Below the pieces are notes generated by a model. It worked only from the letters and a program-made list of their open reading frames with translations. It searched no databases and was not told where the DNA came from. DNA of 64,000 nucleotides from JACCYI01 sp963828075 (GTDB lineage Bacteria > Actinomycetota > Thermoleophilia > Solirubrobacterales > Solirubrobacteraceae), in assembly GCA_963828075.1 (NCBI GenBank), contig CAWHDH010000021.1, forward strand, positions 1,488,001 to 1,552,000. Direction: 5' to 3'. Every line of letters begins with the position of its first letter. Position 1 is the stretch's first letter. This document shows, in pieces, positions 6,434 to 14,091 of this stretch. The position numbers and the translations under genes were made by a program.

Positions 6434-7675
6434 CTACGCAGCCAGTTCCTTCGGCGCCTGGGCGAGCACCTGGTCGCGCAGCGATCGGACCTCGTCGTCG
6501 GCGCCGAGCGCGAGGGCTCGCTCGCACGCGGCGAGGCAGTCGCGCGTGCGGTCGGTGCGCGCGAGTGCGTGGGCGTAGCGCGACCACGCCCCGGAGGACT
6601 CGGGCGCGATGGCCGTCGCCGCCTGGCAGGCCGAGACCTCGGCGCCGACGTCACCCATCAGGTTCGCGACCAGCGCCAGATCCAGCAGCCCCTGCTCGGA
6701 CGGCGAGAGCACCTGCGCGCGCTCGAGCGCCTCGCGGGCGCCCGGCCGGTCGAAGCGCCGCAGCCGCAGCCGGCCGAGCCGCTCCCACGCCGACGCGTCG
6801 AGCGGGATGAGCCCGACCTCGCGCTCGGACGCCTCCACCGCCAGCGACAGCGAGCCCATGTCCTCGTAGATGCGCGCGGCGAAGCGGTGCGGCGCCGGGC
6901 GGTTGCGCTCGTGGCGCGCCCAATCGCGCACGGCGCGCGCCGCGGCGGAGAGGTCGCCGCCCTGCCAGAACGCGAGCGTCATCAGCCGCAGCACGACGGT
7001 GTTGGACGGCTCGGCGTCGCGCGCGTAGATCAGCCGCTGCGCGGCGAGCCGGAACTCCCCTTCGGCGAGCGCGTGCTGTGCCGCGGTGAGGAAGCGCTGG
7101 ACCCGGTCGGCGCCGGGGTCGGGCTTGGAGAAGTCGACGAACTGCAGGGAGCCGGCCGGGACCGTGCGGATGCCGACCTGGAACGTGATCCGCGCCCACT
7201 GCTGGATGTCGTCGCCGCCGCCGGTGAAGTAGATCCCCGTCACGCTGCCGACACCCCACTCGGGATAGGACAGGCAGCGCGCGTAGCGGTGCACGACCGA
7301 GTGGTCGGGAACGCGCGAGGCGAACGGGTCGTGCTTGGCGCGCTCGGTGTCGTACTGGCGGCGGCGCTGCGACTCCTCGTACGCGCGCGCGCCCTCCTCG
7401 GCGCGGCGGCGGCGCGCGGCCTGCGCGCTGACCTTGACCGCGTTGCGCGTGACCTTGCCACCGCGCGATTCCTCCGCGAGCTGCTCGAGCTGGTCGGCGG
7501 CGGTGTTGATGGCCTTGAGGTGGCGCTCGTGCTCGAGCTGCTTGCCGGGCGGAGCGATGTCCGGGTGCCAGCGCTTGGCCATCTTGCGGCGCGCGAGCTG
7601 GATGGCCCGCTTGTCGAACGGTGGGTCGATCTCCAGGAGGAGGACCGACTGCTCGATGTCCAGCACGGCGGGCAT
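6434..7675 (-). CDS. J-domain (DnaJ-like) protein with TPR repeats
   Basis: A 413-residue soluble protein. The J-domain covers about residues 1-65, with the HPD tripeptide at 37-39 (KRWHPDIAPP) needed to stimulate a DnaK-type ATPase. A charged Arg/Glu-rich linker runs to about 115. A beta-rich module with Trp/Gly (YPEWGVGSVTGIYF... WARITFQVGIRTVPAGSL) follows near 135-185. From about 195 to the end there are helical TPR-like repeats. It probably serves as a co-chaperone or scaffold; client unknown. ATG 7675 lies 52 bp upstream of the TRAP operon's end on the same strand. No other chaperone gene lies nearby. Confidence 0.75.
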   Translation of the reverse strand: MPAVLDIEQSVLLLEIDPPFDKRAIQLARRKMAKRWHPDIAPPGKQLEHERHLKAINTAADQLEQLAEESRGGKVTRNAVKVSAQAARRRRAEEGARAYEESQRRRQYDTERAKHDPFASRVPDHSVVHRYARCLSYPEWGVGSVTGIYFTGGGDDIQQWARITFQVGIRTVPAGSLQFVDFSKPDPGADRVQRFLTAAQHALAEGEFRLAAQRLIYARDAEPSNTVVLRLMTLAFWQGGDLSAAARAVRDWARHERNRPAPHRFAARIYEDMGSLSLAVEASEREVGLIPLDASAWERLGRLRLRRFDRPGAREALERAQVLSPSEQGLLDLALVANLMGDVGAEVSACQAATAIAPESSGAWSRYAHALARTDRTRDCLAACERALALGADDEVRSLRDQVLAQAPKELAA

Positions 7676-7727
7676 GACCGCTCTACGGTAGCGCCGCGCC
7701 CACCAGACAGCGCCCCCGGACGGCGGG

Positions 7728-8708
7728 TCACCTCAGCGCCTGGATCTCCTCATAGGTGCCCTCGCCCCACGCCTTCGGCGCGAACTGCTTCCAGACGTCG
7801 CGGGTCGCCGCGCGGAACTCGCCGGTGTCGACCCGAGTGATCGTCATGCCCTCGTCGCGCAGCTTCTGGAGGAACTCCCGCTCCTGCGCGATCTGGACCT
7901 CGGCGAGCTTGCGCGCCTCTTCCTTCCAGATGCGCCGGAACAGCGTCTGATCGGCCTCGGTGAGGCTGTTCCAGGTGCCCTCGTTCATGAACAGGAAACG
8001 CATCGGGACGCCGTGCTCCGTCTGGGCGAGGTACTTCTGGACCTGGTGGAAGCTGGCGTTGTAGACCAGCGAGTAGGGGTTCTCCTGGCCCTCGACCACG
8101 CCCTGCTGGAGCGCGCCGAAGAGGTCCGTGAAGTCGATCGGCGTCGGGCTTGCGCCGAGCTTTCGCCAGGTGGCGACCAGCGGCGGGATCTGCGGCACCC
8201 GCATCCCGAGCCCCTTGAGGTCCTCGAGTCGCCGGACGGGCCGGTTGGAGGTCAGGTGCCGGGTGCTGAAGTACGCCTCGCCGACCAGCACCATTCCCGT
8301 GTCGGCACTGAAGCGCTCACGGATGCGCGCTCCGATCGGCCCGTCCATCACGCGCCGCTGGTGCTCGACGTCCTCAAAGAGGTACGGCAGATAGAAGGCA
8401 TCGGTGACCTTGCTCGTCGTCGTCCCGCTGATGGCCATGTCGATCGTCCCGAGCTTGACCCCCTGGGCCATCGCGAGGTCGGGCCCGAGCTGCCCGCCCG
8501 GGAAGACCTCGATCTCGATGCGGCCTTCGGTGGCCTCGTGAACCCTGCGGGCGAAGGCCTCCTCGGCCTTGAAGTAGGGATCGGTGGCCGGGACCGTGTC
8601 GGCGAGCTTGAGCTTCAGCGTGGCTCCTGCGCCCGACTCCCCACCGCAGCCGGCCGGTAGCAGCCCGGCGAGGGCGACAACTAGGACGAGCAGCAGGCAG
8701 CGTCGCAT
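7728..8708 (-). CDS. dctP: TRAP transporter substrate-binding lipoprotein, DctP family
   Basis: A 326-residue solute receptor of a tripartite ATP-independent periplasmic-type transporter. The start at ATG 8708 follows a strong AAGGAGG site. The signal peptide ends in a lipobox (LLPAGC, Cys21), so it is anchored on the outer face of the membrane. The body shows DctP features: LKLADTVPATDPYFKAEEAFARRV at the start, GRIEIEVFPGGQLG, AISGTTTSKV, and LKGLGMRVPQIP with the conserved Arg that binds a substrate carboxylate, followed by GQENPYSLVY. It lies 23 bp downstream of the large permease, last in the operon. The substrate is likely a carboxylated molecule. Confidence 0.92.
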   Translation of the reverse strand: MRRCLLLVLVVALAGLLPAGCGGESGAGATLKLKLADTVPATDPYFKAEEAFARRVHEATEGRIEIEVFPGGQLGPDLAMAQGVKLGTIDMAISGTTTSKVTDAFYLPYLFEDVEHQRRVMDGPIGARIRERFSADTGMVLVGEAYFSTRHLTSNRPVRRLEDLKGLGMRVPQIPPLVATWRKLGASPTPIDFTDLFGALQQGVVEGQENPYSLVYNASFHQVQKYLAQTEHGVPMRFLFMNEGTWNSLTEADQTLFRRIWKEEARKLAEVQIAQEREFLQKLRDEGMTITRVDTGEFRAATRDVWKQFAPKAWGEGTYEEIQALR

Positions 8709-8731
8709 TCGCGGTTCCTCCTTGCGCACGA

Positions 8732-10021
8732 CTAGTCGTAGAACAGGCTCGGAAGCCAGAGCACGAGGTCCGGCACCAGGACCAGCAGCACCAGGACTCC
8801 GACGAGCGCCACCAGGAACGGCCACGCCTCGCGCGTCACCTCGCCGACGGACACGCGGGCGATGCCGGCCGTGATGAAGATGAGCAGGCCGATCGGCGGG
8901 GTCAGCAGCCCGAGCGAGAGGTTGATCACCATGAGCACCCCGAAGTACACGGGGTCGATCCCCGCCTCCTCGATGAGCGGGAAGAGGATCGGCGTCATGA
9001 GCAGGATGACCGGGATGGGCTCGAGCAGCGTCCCGAGGACCAGCAGCAGCCCGTTGAGGATGAGCAGCAGCACGACGTGCGAGGTCGTGATCCCCGCGAG
9101 CAGGTCCGTGAGCGTTCCGGCGAGCCCTTCCGCGGTGGCCACGAAGCCGAACAGCACCCCGGCGCTGACGACGAGCATGATCGACGAGCTGAGCACCCCG
9201 GCGTCGACCGTCGCGTCGAGCATCTGCTTCACCGACAGCGATCGGTAGACGACGACGCTGAGGAAGAGCGCGTAGAGCACCGCGAGCAGCGCAGCCTCGG
9301 TGGCGGTCGTGAACCCGAGCAGGATCGCGCCGAGAACGACGATCGGCAGGCACAGCGCCAGCACGGCGTCGCGGCCGGCGGTGGCGATCTCCGGCAGGGT
9401 GGCCCGCGTGGCGCGCGGGAAGTCGCGACGGCGGGCGATGACGGCGACGAACGCCATCAGCACCAGCCCCATGATGAGGCCTGGGACTGCGCCGCCGAGG
9501 AACAGCTCACCGACCGAGATGCCCGCGGTCGAGCCCACGATGACCATCGCGATCGACGGCGGGATCACCGGTCCGATCGTCGAGGCCGCGGCGACGACCG
9601 CCGCGCTGAACCGCTTCGGATAGCCACCCTGTTCCATCGCCGGGATGAGCATCGAGCCGGTGGCCGAGGCGTCTGCCACGGCAGAGCCCGTCACGCCGGA
9701 CATGACCATGTTCGAGGCGACCGCGGTCTGGGCCAGCCCGCCGCGGGAGTGGCCGACGAGCGTCTGGGCGAACGAGACCAGCCGTCGAGTGATGCCTCCC
9801 TTGGTCATGATCTCGCCCGCCAGAACGAACAGCGGGATGGCCACGAAGCTGAACGAGTTCGCTCCCTGGAGCAGGCCGTGCGGCAGGACGACGAGCGGAA
9901 GCGCGTCACCGCTCAGGCCGGTGATCACCAGGTAGAACAGGACGCTGGCGGAGAGCGCGAGGGCGACGTTCATCCCGAGCAGGAGCAGCGCGACCATGAG
10001 GCCGAACAGCAGGACGACCAT
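8732..10021 (-). CDS. dctM: TRAP transporter large permease, DctM family
   Basis: A 429-residue membrane protein with about 12 hydrophobic segments. It forms the transport channel, using the sodium gradient. Family features are visible: MVVLLFGLMVALLLLGMNVA at the N-terminus, the GANSFSFVAIPLFVLAGEIM motif, SAVADASATGSMLIPAM, and NGPVIPPSIAM-like 'IGPVIPPSIAMVIVG'. The C-terminus contains the usual LLTPPIGLLIFITA. Length is standard. It starts 3 bp after the small permease stop and precedes the binding protein. Confidence 0.93.
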   Translation of the reverse strand: MVVLLFGLMVALLLLGMNVALALSASVLFYLVITGLSGDALPLVVLPHGLLQGANSFSFVAIPLFVLAGEIMTKGGITRRLVSFAQTLVGHSRGGLAQTAVASNMVMSGVTGSAVADASATGSMLIPAMEQGGYPKRFSAAVVAAASTIGPVIPPSIAMVIVGSTAGISVGELFLGGAVPGLIMGLVLMAFVAVIARRRDFPRATRATLPEIATAGRDAVLALCLPIVVLGAILLGFTTATEAALLAVLYALFLSVVVYRSLSVKQMLDATVDAGVLSSSIMLVVSAGVLFGFVATAEGLAGTLTDLLAGITTSHVVLLLILNGLLLVLGTLLEPIPVILLMTPILFPLIEEAGIDPVYFGVLMVINLSLGLLTPPIGLLIFITAGIARVSVGEVTREAWPFLVALVGVLVLLVLVPDLVLWLPSLFYD

Positions 10022-10024
10022 GGC

Positions 10025-10510
10025 CTACTCCTCGCGCTCGCCCGGCGTCTGGGTCCGATCGGGCCGGCGAGCCGCGAGCGCGAGGGCGACGGCCATGCCG
10101 GCGAGCCCCAGCGGGATGCTGAGCGCGAACCAGCCGATCGAGATGCCGAGGGCGACCGCGTTCTGGATCCACAGGCCGGTGACCAGCGGGACGCTCAGTG
10201 CGACGAGCAGGACCGCGAACGCGACCTCGAACCAGCGGATCAGATCCCAGAGCCTGCGGCCCAGCTTGGTCTGCACATAGCGGTCGCGCAGGAAGGTGAT
10301 GCGGAAGCCCTCGTCGCGATCGACGACCAGCGCAGCGCCGACGAAGGTCATGTAGAGCAGTGCGAGCGTGGAGCTCTCGGCGGTCCAGACCGGCGGCGCG
10401 TCGAACAGGTAGCGAGCGATCACCTGGAAGCCGACCGACGCCACCATGACGGCGGTGATGACGAGCAGCACGGGTCGCATCAGCCGCTCGATCCGCGTGT
10501 GCGCGGTCAT
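10025..10510 (-). CDS. dctQ: TRAP transporter small permease, DctQ family
   Basis: A 161-residue four-helix membrane subunit that pairs with DctM. The start is ATG 10510, which overlaps the creatininase-like gene's TGA (ATGA), so translation is coupled. Hydrophobic segments lie near residues 13-32, 45-65, 93-112 and 130-150. The motif WTAESSTLALLYMTFVGAALV matches the DctQ pattern. Its N-terminus is Thr/Arg-rich and cytosolic. Confidence 0.88.
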   Translation of the reverse strand: MTAHTRIERLMRPVLLVITAVMVASVGFQVIARYLFDAPPVWTAESSTLALLYMTFVGAALVVDRDEGFRITFLRDRYVQTKLGRRLWDLIRWFEVAFAVLLVALSVPLVTGLWIQNAVALGISIGWFALSIPLGLAGMAVALALAARRPDRTQTPGEREE

Positions 10511-11250
10511 GCGGCGAACTCCTCGAGGAAGCCGGCGATCCGGTCGACCGCCCGATCCACGATCTGCTGACCCTTCTCGGCCGTGCCCGCTGTGGCGTCC
10601 CCGATGGTTCCGGTCGGGGTCAGCGCGTCGAAGGGCGGGAACGTGATGACGTCGGGATAGGGGTCGTCGCGCAGCGGCTCGGTCAGTGCCGCCTTCGCCA
10701 TGTCGACGTCCTCGGGCGCCAGGTGCAACAGCACCGACGTGCCCGTCTCGCTTGCGTGGCCGTCGGCGAGCGCGGTCTCGACCACGCCCCCGGTCGCTCC
10801 CTGCCCGACGAAGCGCCACCAGTCGATCGCCGCGCACCGCGCATCCGGATCCTCGGCCTGCAGCTCCTCGGCCAGCTGGTTGAGCGGGGCGACGTTGCCG
10901 AGGTGGGTGTTGAGGAAGAAGAACCGCTTCAAGCCCCAGCCCGCGAGGCTCCGGCAGATGTCGCCGTAGACGCCCTTGAGGTGCTCACCGGTCGTCACCA
11001 GGGTGCCCGGGAACGCGCGGAGCGCGGTCGAATCCCCGATCTCGACCGACGGGGCGATGATGCTCGGGACGCGGTCGGCGACCAGTTGCGCGATGCGCTC
11101 GGCCACGATGATGTCGCTGCCGAGCGGCAGGTGCGGCCCGTAGACCTCGATCGCGCCCGACGGCACGATCGCCAGCGACGTCTCGCGCCGGCGCTCGTCG
11201 AACTCCGTCCACGAGAGGTGCTTGATCCGACTCTCGCGCCGCGCGCTCAC
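10507..11250 (-). CDS. Creatininase-family amidohydrolase
   Basis: A 247-residue member of the creatinine amidohydrolase superfamily, whose metal-dependent enzymes hydrolyse cyclic amides or lactones. The core reads GAIEVYGPHLPLGSD at residues 32-46, FFLNTHLGN near 110 and ADGHASETGTS near 163. In classical creatininase the first motif is ExHGPHLPxxTD; here the metal-ligand His two residues after Glu is Tyr, a change I recall from a distinct subfamily. The start is GTG 11250, overlapping the RraA-like stop (GTGA). Its place between the RraA-like and transporter genes suggests ring opening of the imported substrate or an intermediate. Confidence 0.8.
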   Translation of the reverse strand: MSARRESRIKHLSWTEFDERRRETSLAIVPSGAIEVYGPHLPLGSDIIVAERIAQLVADRVPSIIAPSVEIGDSTALRAFPGTLVTTGEHLKGVYGDICRSLAGWGLKRFFFLNTHLGNVAPLNQLAEELQAEDPDARCAAIDWWRFVGQGATGGVVETALADGHASETGTSVLLHLAPEDVDMAKAALTEPLRDDPYPDVITFPPFDALTPTGTIGDATAGTAEKGQQIVDRAVDRIAGFLEEFAA

Positions 11251-11936
11251 GCCAGCCTCACCGCGCCGGCCCCGAGCGCCTCGTCGACGAGGCGGGTGGC
11301 GCCGGTGCGCTCGGCGAGCGATCCGCCCGCCTCGACATGCGCTCGCAGATCCTCCTCGCCGACGTCGCTCGCGCGGACGGCGTCGACCACGCGGCGGAGC
11401 TCCTCCGGCGCCAGCACGGCCACGCCGTTGTCGTCGGCCAGCACGGCGTCACCGGGGTCGACCCGGACGCCCCCGCAGAGGACCGGCACGTTGATGCCCC
11501 CCTCGGGGAGCCCGTGCAGCTTCGTGGTCAGCAAGGTGGTTCCGCGGGCGAAGAGCGCGATGCCCATCGCGCCGATCTCGGCGAGGTCGGTGCACATCCC
11601 GTCGACGACGATGGCGGTCGCCCCCCGGACCTTGGCGGCCAGCGCGACCATCTCCCCGACCGGGGCGTGGCGCTCCTCGCCCCCTGCGTCGACGACGAGC
11701 ACGTCCCCCGGCCGCAGGAGGTCCGTCGCCCGGTGCACGAGCGCCGAGTCCGGCACCACGGTGCGAACGGTGACCGCGCGCCCGACGAGCTTGACGGGAC
11801 CGGTCATGGCGCGGATGGCCGGGTCGACGAAACCCTGCTCGAGAAAGTGCCCGAACGTCGGGAAGCTCAGCGCCGCCGCGGCGGCACGGAGGTCGTCGTC
11901 AAGGGCCGGAGCGTCGAGGTTGATCGTGATGGGCAT
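11247..11936 (-). CDS. RraA-like / HMG aldolase-like protein
   Basis: A 229-residue protein with the RraA/dimethylmenaquinone methyltransferase-like fold. Motifs seen: DVLVVDAGGEERHAPVGEM at about residues 76-95, KVRGATAIVVDGMCTDLAEI near 102-121, GGVRVDPGDAVLADDNGVAVL near 157-178. HMG/CHA aldolases carry an Arg-Asp pair in the DGxxRD motif; here it reads DGMCTD, so the Arg is missing and pyruvate aldolase activity is doubtful. ATG 11936 lies 11 bp after the nitrilase-like gene. The catabolic neighbours suggest a decarboxylase, isomerase or aldolase-like step rather than RNase E regulation. Confidence 0.75.
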   Translation of the reverse strand: MPITINLDAPALDDDLRAAAAALSFPTFGHFLEQGFVDPAIRAMTGPVKLVGRAVTVRTVVPDSALVHRATDLLRPGDVLVVDAGGEERHAPVGEMVALAAKVRGATAIVVDGMCTDLAEIGAMGIALFARGTTLLTTKLHGLPEGGINVPVLCGGVRVDPGDAVLADDNGVAVLAPEELRRVVDAVRASDVGEEDLRAHVEAGGSLAERTGATRLVDEALGAGAVRLA

Positions 11937-11947
11937 TCGCGGGTTCC

Positions 11948-12796
11948 TCAGGAGCGCCCGGCGGCGGGCTCCCCGATCTCGAGCGGTCGGTAGAGCTCGG
12001 GGCGGCGATTGGCGTAGACCGCGAGCGACTCGCGGACCCCCCGGGCGTGGTCCAGATCGAGGCGGGCGTGCACGATCTCCTCGCGCCCGCCGGCCTGCGC
12101 GATCCGCGTGCCCCACGGGTCCAGGACGCAGGAGCGGCCGAAGAAGTTCTCCGCGCGATTGGCCCCGAACTGGTTGACCGCCACGACATGGACCTGGTTG
12201 AGCAGCGCGGCACTCGCGGTCAGCGTGTCCCAGTGGTCGGTCCGCGGGGGCAGGGGCGCGCCGGCCGGGAACGCCGACGGCACGAGCAGGATCTCGGCGC
12301 CGGCCTGGGCCATGACCTGGGCGACCTCGGGAAAGCGCAGGTCGTAGCAGACCATGACGCCGACCCGTCCGACGTCGGAGTCGAACACCGTCAGCGCGTC
12401 GCCCGGCGCGATCAGTGCCGACTCGCGGTAGCTCATCGCGTCCATCAGGTGGGTCTTGCGGTACGTGCCGGCGATCTCCCCGCTGCGGTCGAAGAACAGC
12501 GCCGTGTTGTGGACTCGCCCGTCGGCCGCCTTCTCGGCGAACGAGCCCGCGAGGATGTTCACCTCGTGGGTGCGGGCGAGGCGGGACATCGCCTCCGTGA
12601 AGCGGCCCGGGATGCTCTCGCCGAGCAGCGCCGCCGTTTCGCGGTTCGGAACCCCGTAGCAGTACTCGGGGAGCACGACGAGGTCGGGCCTGGCGACGCC
12701 GCCGACCGCCTCGTCGACCAGCTCGCCGATGCGGACCAGGTTCTCCTCCTTGCGGCGCGCCGACCCCATCTGCACCAGCGCTACGTGCACGCTCAT
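11948..12796 (-). CDS. Carbon-nitrogen hydrolase (nitrilase superfamily amidase)
   Basis: A 282-residue cytosolic hydrolase with the full catalytic triad: Glu44 (VLPEYCYG), Lys114 (YRKTHL) and Cys150 (GVMVCYDLRFPE). The second structural Glu is also present in the FPE sequence. The superfamily splits amides, carbamoyl groups or nitriles, releasing ammonia. The pattern resembles omega-amidase or N-carbamoyl hydrolases more than true nitrilases. ATG 12796 shares its A with the GntR gene's TGA, so expression is coupled to the regulator. It presumably removes an amide nitrogen in the operon's pathway. Confidence 0.85.
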   Translation of the reverse strand: MSVHVALVQMGSARRKEENLVRIGELVDEAVGGVARPDLVVLPEYCYGVPNRETAALLGESIPGRFTEAMSRLARTHEVNILAGSFAEKAADGRVHNTALFFDRSGEIAGTYRKTHLMDAMSYRESALIAPGDALTVFDSDVGRVGVMVCYDLRFPEVAQVMAQAGAEILLVPSAFPAGAPLPPRTDHWDTLTASAALLNQVHVVAVNQFGANRAENFFGRSCVLDPWGTRIAQAGGREEIVHARLDLDHARGVRESLAVYANRRPELYRPLEIGEPAAGRS

Positions 12797-13497
12797 CACG
12801 CCACCCCGCTCGCGAGTCGGAAGCCGTCGGCCGGCAGGGACTGGATGCGCATCTGATTGCTGTGCGAGAGCAGGATGTGCTGGCGCACCGAGGCCTCGGC
12901 GCGATCGGGATCGCGCGCGCGCAGCGCATCGACGATCCCGCGATGCTCGTCCGACACCTTGGCGACGCCGATGTGCTGGTGGGCCAGGAACCACAGCCGC
13001 AGCGAGCCGCAGTTGAGATGCGCGACCGCCTCGGCCAGGAACCGGTTGTCGGCTCCGCGGGTGATGGCCAGGTGCAGGGCGTGATCGAGCTCGATCGAGT
13101 CGTACACCTGACCGCGTGCCGCGGCGTCCACGAGCTGGTCGGCGATCCGCTCGATCTCCTCCAGCTCGGCATCGGTGACTCGGCCGGCCGCGAGGCGCGC
13201 GGCCGGGACCTCGATCAGGAGCCGCGACTCGTACAGGCGATGCACGTCGTGCAGGGTCAGGTCGCGCACATAGGGCGTCGTCCTCGCCGGCCAGAGGATG
13301 AACTGCTCGAGCGCGAGCCGCTTGAGCGCCTCGCGGACCGGGGTCCGCCCGGCGCCGTAGCGCGCCGCGAGCTCCGCGTCATCGAGGGGGGCGTTCGCAG
13401 GGATCTCGCCGACGACGATCGCGCGGCGCAGGAGCCGGTACGCCTCGACGGCCTTGGTCGGAGCCCGACGTTGGTACATCGTCGTTACCTCGTCCAT
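12796..13497 (-). CDS. GntR-family (FadR/FCD subgroup) regulator
   Basis: A 233-residue regulator and first gene of the catabolic/TRAP operon. The winged helix occupies about residues 15-80, with the typical DDAELAARYGAGRTPVREALKRLALE. The FCD ligand domain follows (residues 88-220), with the metal/acid-binding pattern D-x3-H in DHALHLAI, later H-x3-H-type residues and DEHRGIVDALRARD. ATG 13497 lies only a few bases after the predicted transcription start, implying a nearly leaderless mRNA. ATG 13479 with an upstream GAGG is an alternative. Autoregulation is likely because a palindrome overlaps the promoter -10 box. The effector is probably an organic acid from the pathway. Confidence 0.9.
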   Translation of the reverse strand: MDEVTTMYQRRAPTKAVEAYRLLRRAIVVGEIPANAPLDDAELAARYGAGRTPVREALKRLALEQFILWPARTTPYVRDLTLHDVHRLYESRLLIEVPAARLAAGRVTDAELEEIERIADQLVDAAARGQVYDSIELDHALHLAITRGADNRFLAEAVAHLNCGSLRLWFLAHQHIGVAKVSDEHRGIVDALRARDPDRAEASVRQHILLSHSNQMRIQSLPADGFRLASGVA

Positions 13498-13504
13498 ACA
13501 AGCT

Positions 13505-13534
13505 CAATATATTGCTCCCTCGGTCTATTGTCAA
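13505..13534 (-). promoter_or_regulatory. Promoter of the GntR/TRAP operon with overlapping palindrome
   Basis: On the minus strand there is a consensus -35 TTGACA (13529-13534), a 17-bp spacer and a -10 TATATT (13506-13511). This near-perfect housekeeping promoter is rare in such GC-rich DNA. A perfect palindrome CAATATATTG (13505-13514) covers the -10, flanked by AGCT/GCTC, and is a good candidate operator for the GntR protein encoded just downstream. The predicted transcript starts within about 3 bases of ATG 13497. Confidence 0.75.
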
Positions 13535-13577
13535 GGCACCCACCCCGGCTCGGCGGGATGCGTGCCGGGTCAGGAGG

Positions 13578-14003
13578 TCAGGCCGGCTCGACCACGGCTT
13601 CGGGCAGCGCTCCGAGCTGAGCGAGCAGACCCAGGCGGTCGACGCAGTTCCAGTGCTCGACGATCCGGCCGTCGGCGACGCGAACGATGTCGATGACTCC
13701 GATCTCGACTTCCCGCCCCGTCGGCTCGAGACCCTGGAACGATCCGACGTGCGTGCCCGTGAGCACCTTGCGCGTGACGACCTTGTCGCCCTCGGCGACC
13801 TGGTCGAGGATCGTGGCCCGGAAGCCGGCGAACGCGGCGCGGAAGCCATCGAACTGCTGGCGGACGCCGGCGGCCCCGGGTGCGATCCCGGGCGGGCGGC
13901 TGTGGTCGAGCACGTCGGGGTGCATGAGCTCGTCGAACACGCGCTCGTCGGCGTTCGTCTGGCACTCGTCGACGAAGCGACGAACGACTTCCTTGGGCTG
14001 CAT
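13578..14003 (-). CDS. SnoaL-like / ester cyclase-type protein (NTF2 fold)
   Basis: A 141-residue protein of the NTF2/SnoaL superfamily, small alpha+beta barrels that often bind hydrophobic ligands or act as cyclases. The start ATG 14003 follows an AGGAGG site. The pattern is typical of the 'ester cyclase' group: VVRRFVDECQTNADERVFDELMHPDVLDHS, then FRAAFAGFRATILDQVAEGDKVVTR, then GIDIVRVADGRIVEHWNC-like sequence near the C-terminus. It lies 88 bp downstream of the HD-LuxR gene. The gap contains a small dyad GGTAG-AC-CTACC (14071-14082) that could be an operator. Confidence 0.75.
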   Translation of the reverse strand: MQPKEVVRRFVDECQTNADERVFDELMHPDVLDHSRPPGIAPGAAGVRQQFDGFRAAFAGFRATILDQVAEGDKVVTRKVLTGTHVGSFQGLEPTGREVEIGVIDIVRVADGRIVEHWNCVDRLGLLAQLGALPEAVVEPA

Positions 14004-14091
14004 GACCGGCCTCCTCGTGAACGGTGGGTGGACGACGAGAAGCATCCGTCCGATGTCGGTGCGCCGCATCGGTAGACCTACCAGTCTTCGC

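Noticed and set aside
9077..10570. A long plus-strand open frame across the TRAP permease genes.
   Set aside because: Its translation is a low-complexity Arg/Asp/Gln/Gly mixture with no motif, opposite well-supported DctM and DctQ genes.
11247..13172. One continuous minus-strand frame extending the RraA-like gene far upstream.
   Set aside because: The upstream part overlaps the nitrilase gene in another frame, and the RraA domain begins at ATG 11936.
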